Source: JBDRNO01 sp043811005
GTDB taxonomy: Bacteria > Bacteroidota > Bacteroidia > NORP154
Length of the DNA stretch: 22,325 nt
NCBI GenBank assembly: GCA_043811005.1
Contig: JBDRNO010000298.1
Location: forward strand, 1 to 22,325
Direction of reading: 5' to 3'
This document shows positions 20,859-22,325 of the stretch, piece after piece; the first letter of the stretch is position 1; each line of letters starts with the position of its first letter. Below the pieces are notes generated by a model. The model saw only the letters and a program-made list of their open reading frames with translations. It was not told where the DNA came from and did no database searches. The position numbers were made by a program, and so were the translations under genes.

Positions 20859-21524
20859 TTACCTAAGCACAAACCTCACAGGAAGATTATATTGAACGGA
20901 CACTGGCTTGCCTCTCTGCTTGCCGGGTTTCCATTTGGGCATGGCTGAAACAACCCGGATAGCTTCTTTATCACAGCCGCCACCTATGCCTCTCAGCACT
21001 TTAACATTAGTGATTTCTCCCTTTGGATTAACGACAAACGTCACATATACTGTTCCTGAAATGCCGCTTTCTTTTGCCATCTGGGGGTATTTAATGTTTT
21101 GTTGCAGATAATTAAGAAGATCTCCTTCCCCGCTGCCGAATTGAGGCATTTCCTCAACTATGGTAAATATCTCATGTTCATCAAAAATTTCTACCTCTTC
21201 TTCAATTTTCGCTATCTCGGTTTCTTCAGATACTTCCATATCCTCAACATCAAGCTCTTCTTCGATCTCTGTTTCATCCTCAACAATGATCAATTCTTCC
21301 ATGGGAGGAGGGGGAGGAGGTGGTGTAAGATCGCGTTCAGTGATAGGAATAATTTCTTCTTCAATATCATCTAGCATCAGATCGCCCAGATCATAAGCGG
21401 ATGTGTCATAACTCTTCCATTCCAAAGAGAGCCATGTTATAGCTAAAGCGATTATTAAGCCGATTTGCAGGTATAAGCCCCTTTTTTTCTCCAGATCTGC
21501 TTCAGGATGTTTTTTTGGTTCCAT
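20859..21524 (-). CDS. TonB-family energy transducer
   Basis: 221 residues. A cytosolic start (MEPKKHPEADLEKKRG) is followed by one membrane helix, residues about 17-33 (LYLQIGLIIALAITWLSL). A seven-proline run (TPPPPPPPMEE) leads to a Glu-rich periplasmic linker (EIEEELDVEDMEVSEE). Residues about 135-221 form a TonB C-terminal domain: YLQQNIKYPQMAKESGISG, VYVTFVVNPKGEI, then MPKWKPGKQRGKPV and YNLPVRFVL. It would couple ExbBD to outer-membrane receptors. No exbB or exbD is nearby. The linker is acidic rather than Lys/Pro-rich. A good promoter lies upstream at 21576-21606. Confidence 0.93.
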   Translation of the reverse strand: MEPKKHPEADLEKKRGLYLQIGLIIALAITWLSLEWKSYDTSAYDLGDLMLDDIEEEIIPITERDLTPPPPPPPMEELIIVEDETEIEEELDVEDMEVSEETEIAKIEEEVEIFDEHEIFTIVEEMPQFGSGEGDLLNYLQQNIKYPQMAKESGISGTVYVTFVVNPKGEITNVKVLRGIGGGCDKEAIRVVSAMPKWKPGKQRGKPVSVQYNLPVRFVLR

Positions 21525-21575
21525 GATTTTTTATAATCTAATACTGTTGTTTAAATCCAAAAACAAATAACAAGA

Positions 21576-21606
21576 CAAAGATAATTATTTCAGTGGATAA
21601 TCCCAA
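21576..21606 (-). promoter_or_regulatory. Promoter of the TonB-family gene
   Basis: On the minus strand TTGG (21606-21603), a 19-base gap and TATCTTTG (21583-21576) fit the Bacteroidota TTTG-N19-TAnnTTTG promoter. The start codon is 51 bases downstream. Confidence 0.65.
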
Positions 21607-21711
21607 CCAAAAGAGGGGATTAAATTAGGTTCAATTAGACATCGCTATAAATCAGTTGTCAACAGCAAGCATTACCACAATTAATATGCCAAACAACATC
21701 ATTAAAGGATG

Positions 21712-21734
21712 GAGACGAGACTCTGTCTCGTCTC
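21712..21734. repeat. RDETxSRL palindrome, copy E (intergenic)
   Basis: GAGACGAGAC (21712-21721), loop TCT, GTCTCGTCTC (21725-21734). It lies between gcvH and the TonB gene, about 4 kb from the RAYT unit, so the element is dispersed. Confidence 0.93.
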
Positions 21735-21792
21735 TTCGTCCCTACATAATATTTAATTCCAATATCATGTTTCCGGCAACAATACCAGCATA

Positions 21793-22173
21793 TTATACCC
21801 CAACCACTTCCTTATACTGTTCGGCAGACAGAAGTTCATCCAGTTCAGAAGCATCCCGGATTTTTATTTTTATCATCCAACCGTCTCCATAAGGGTCCTT
21901 ATTCACAACTTCGGGATTTGACTCTAAATTTTCATTTACTTCAAGCACTTCACCGCTAATGGGCATAAACATGTCTGAGACTGTTTTTACCGCTTCAATA
22001 GTTCCGAAAATCTCTTCTTTCTCCAATGTTTCACCGGCAGTTTCAATTTCAACATAAACAATATCACCCAACTCACCCTGGGCAAAGTCAGTTATTCCAA
22101 TATGAGCTTCATCGTTCTCAACCCTGATCCACTCATGATCTTTAGTGTATTTTAAATTTTCCGGTATATTCAT
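21793..22173 (-). CDS. gcvH: Glycine cleavage system H protein
   Basis: 126 residues from ATG at 22173; the longer upstream frame is low-complexity leader. The lipoyl domain is complete: YTKDHEWIRVE, GITDFAQGELGDIVYVE, and the lipoylation Lys63 in FGTIEAVKTVSDM, then MFMPISGEVLEVNE, and DPYGDGWMIKIK near the end. The protein carries the aminomethyl intermediate between GcvP, GcvT and the dihydrolipoamide dehydrogenase in glycine cleavage. Other gcv genes are not in the window. A TAnnTTTG box (TACTTTTG) lies at 22212-22205 on the minus strand. The start follows a low-complexity AAGTAAAAAG repeat with no Shine-Dalgarno. Confidence 0.97.
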   Translation of the reverse strand: MNIPENLKYTKDHEWIRVENDEAHIGITDFAQGELGDIVYVEIETAGETLEKEEIFGTIEAVKTVSDMFMPISGEVLEVNENLESNPEVVNKDPYGDGWMIKIKIRDASELDELLSAEQYKEVVGV

Positions 22174-22177
22174 TTTT

Positions 22178-22290
22178 ATAAGTAAAAAGTAAAAAGTGAA
22201 AAAACAAAAGTAAAAACTAATATAGTAAAAATAAAAATTTAAATGCAAATAAATAATTTTATACTTTGTCCTTTTTACTTTTTACTTATT
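22178..22290. repeat. AAGTAAAAAG inverted repeat pair in the gcvH leader
   Basis: ATAAGTAAAAAGTAAAAAG (from 22178) has a reverse complement CTTTTTACTTTTTACTTAT (22271-22289). The candidate gcvH promoter box TACTTTTG (minus strand, 22212-22205) lies between them. This low-complexity repeat type is often dispersed in such genomes. Confidence 0.6.
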
Positions 22291-22298
22291 GAAAGAGC

Positions 22299-22325
22299 TT
22301 TCCAAAAGTTTAGAACTTTTGGAAA
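22299..22325. repeat. Perfect 12-bp inverted repeat at window end
   Basis: TTTCCAAAAGTT (22299-22310), loop TAG, AACTTTTGGAAA (22314-22325). There is no adjacent T-run, so it is either a terminator for a gene beyond the window or another REP-like palindrome. Confidence 0.7.

Noticed and set aside
22174..22248. 25-codon N-terminal extension of gcvH
   Set aside because: It is low-complexity AT-rich leader containing the likely promoter box, and H proteins begin close to the YTKDHEW motif.

Overview
The window looks like a piece of a Bacteroidota chromosome, probably environmental. The evidence is AT-rich DNA with almost no Shine-Dalgarno sequences, several TAnnTTTG-type -7 promoter boxes, a secreted protein with a type IX secretion (T9SS) C-terminal signal, a TPR-SpoIIE phosphatase, a Pro-rich TonB, a long BNR/VPS10-like protein, and the basic-tail cold-shock protein typical of this phylum. 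No tRNA, rRNA or CRISPR array was seen.

Layout. 1-1613 (minus): 5' part of a secreted SBBP-propeller protein that runs into a DUF3494 (ice-binding-like) domain cut by the window edge. 1614-7140: a repeat-rich accessory stretch in which single plus-strand genes (ORF6N protein, antitoxin/ParE toxin pair, two small exported proteins, two cold-shock proteins) are separated by dispersed repeats. Several genes are preceded by the same promoter-like leader (TTTTCGTATATTTAC, often followed by TAACGTTAG). 7141-8097: aldo/keto reductase. 8098-9118: a graveyard of nested inverted repeats holding the 3' ends of an IS66 transposase and a REP-associated transposase. 9119-11356: TPR-SpoIIE phosphatase carrying repeat-derived in-frame insertions. 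11446-13479: small proteins, including a lipoprotein. 13556-17639 (minus): a 1109-residue BNR/VPS10-like protein directly downstream of an intact REP-associated tyrosine transposase (RAYT). 18199-20793: a CxxC thioredoxin-like protein, a small startless ORF, and a peptidylarginine-deiminase-like exoenzyme with a T9SS tail. 20859-22173 (minus): TonB-family protein and gcvH.

Main discovery. A palindrome family (core AGACGAGAC-NNN-GTCTCGTCT, five copies) is centred on the RAYT gene. Two copies lie inside the RAYT reading frame, one lies inside the signal peptide of the adjacent VPS10-like gene, one lies just upstream of the RAYT, and one lies between gcvH and tonB. All three coding copies are read in the same frame and give RDETxSRL peptides, so this is a protein-coding mobile palindrome. 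The start codon of the VPS10-like gene appears to lie within the RAYT unit. A separate repeat seems to have entered the phosphatase domain at 10650-10735 in frame. A second theme is the cassette-like organisation of 2600-7100, with shared leaders and a few integron attC-like boxes but no integrase in the window.

Family assignments come from recognising motifs in translated sequence; no database search was run.
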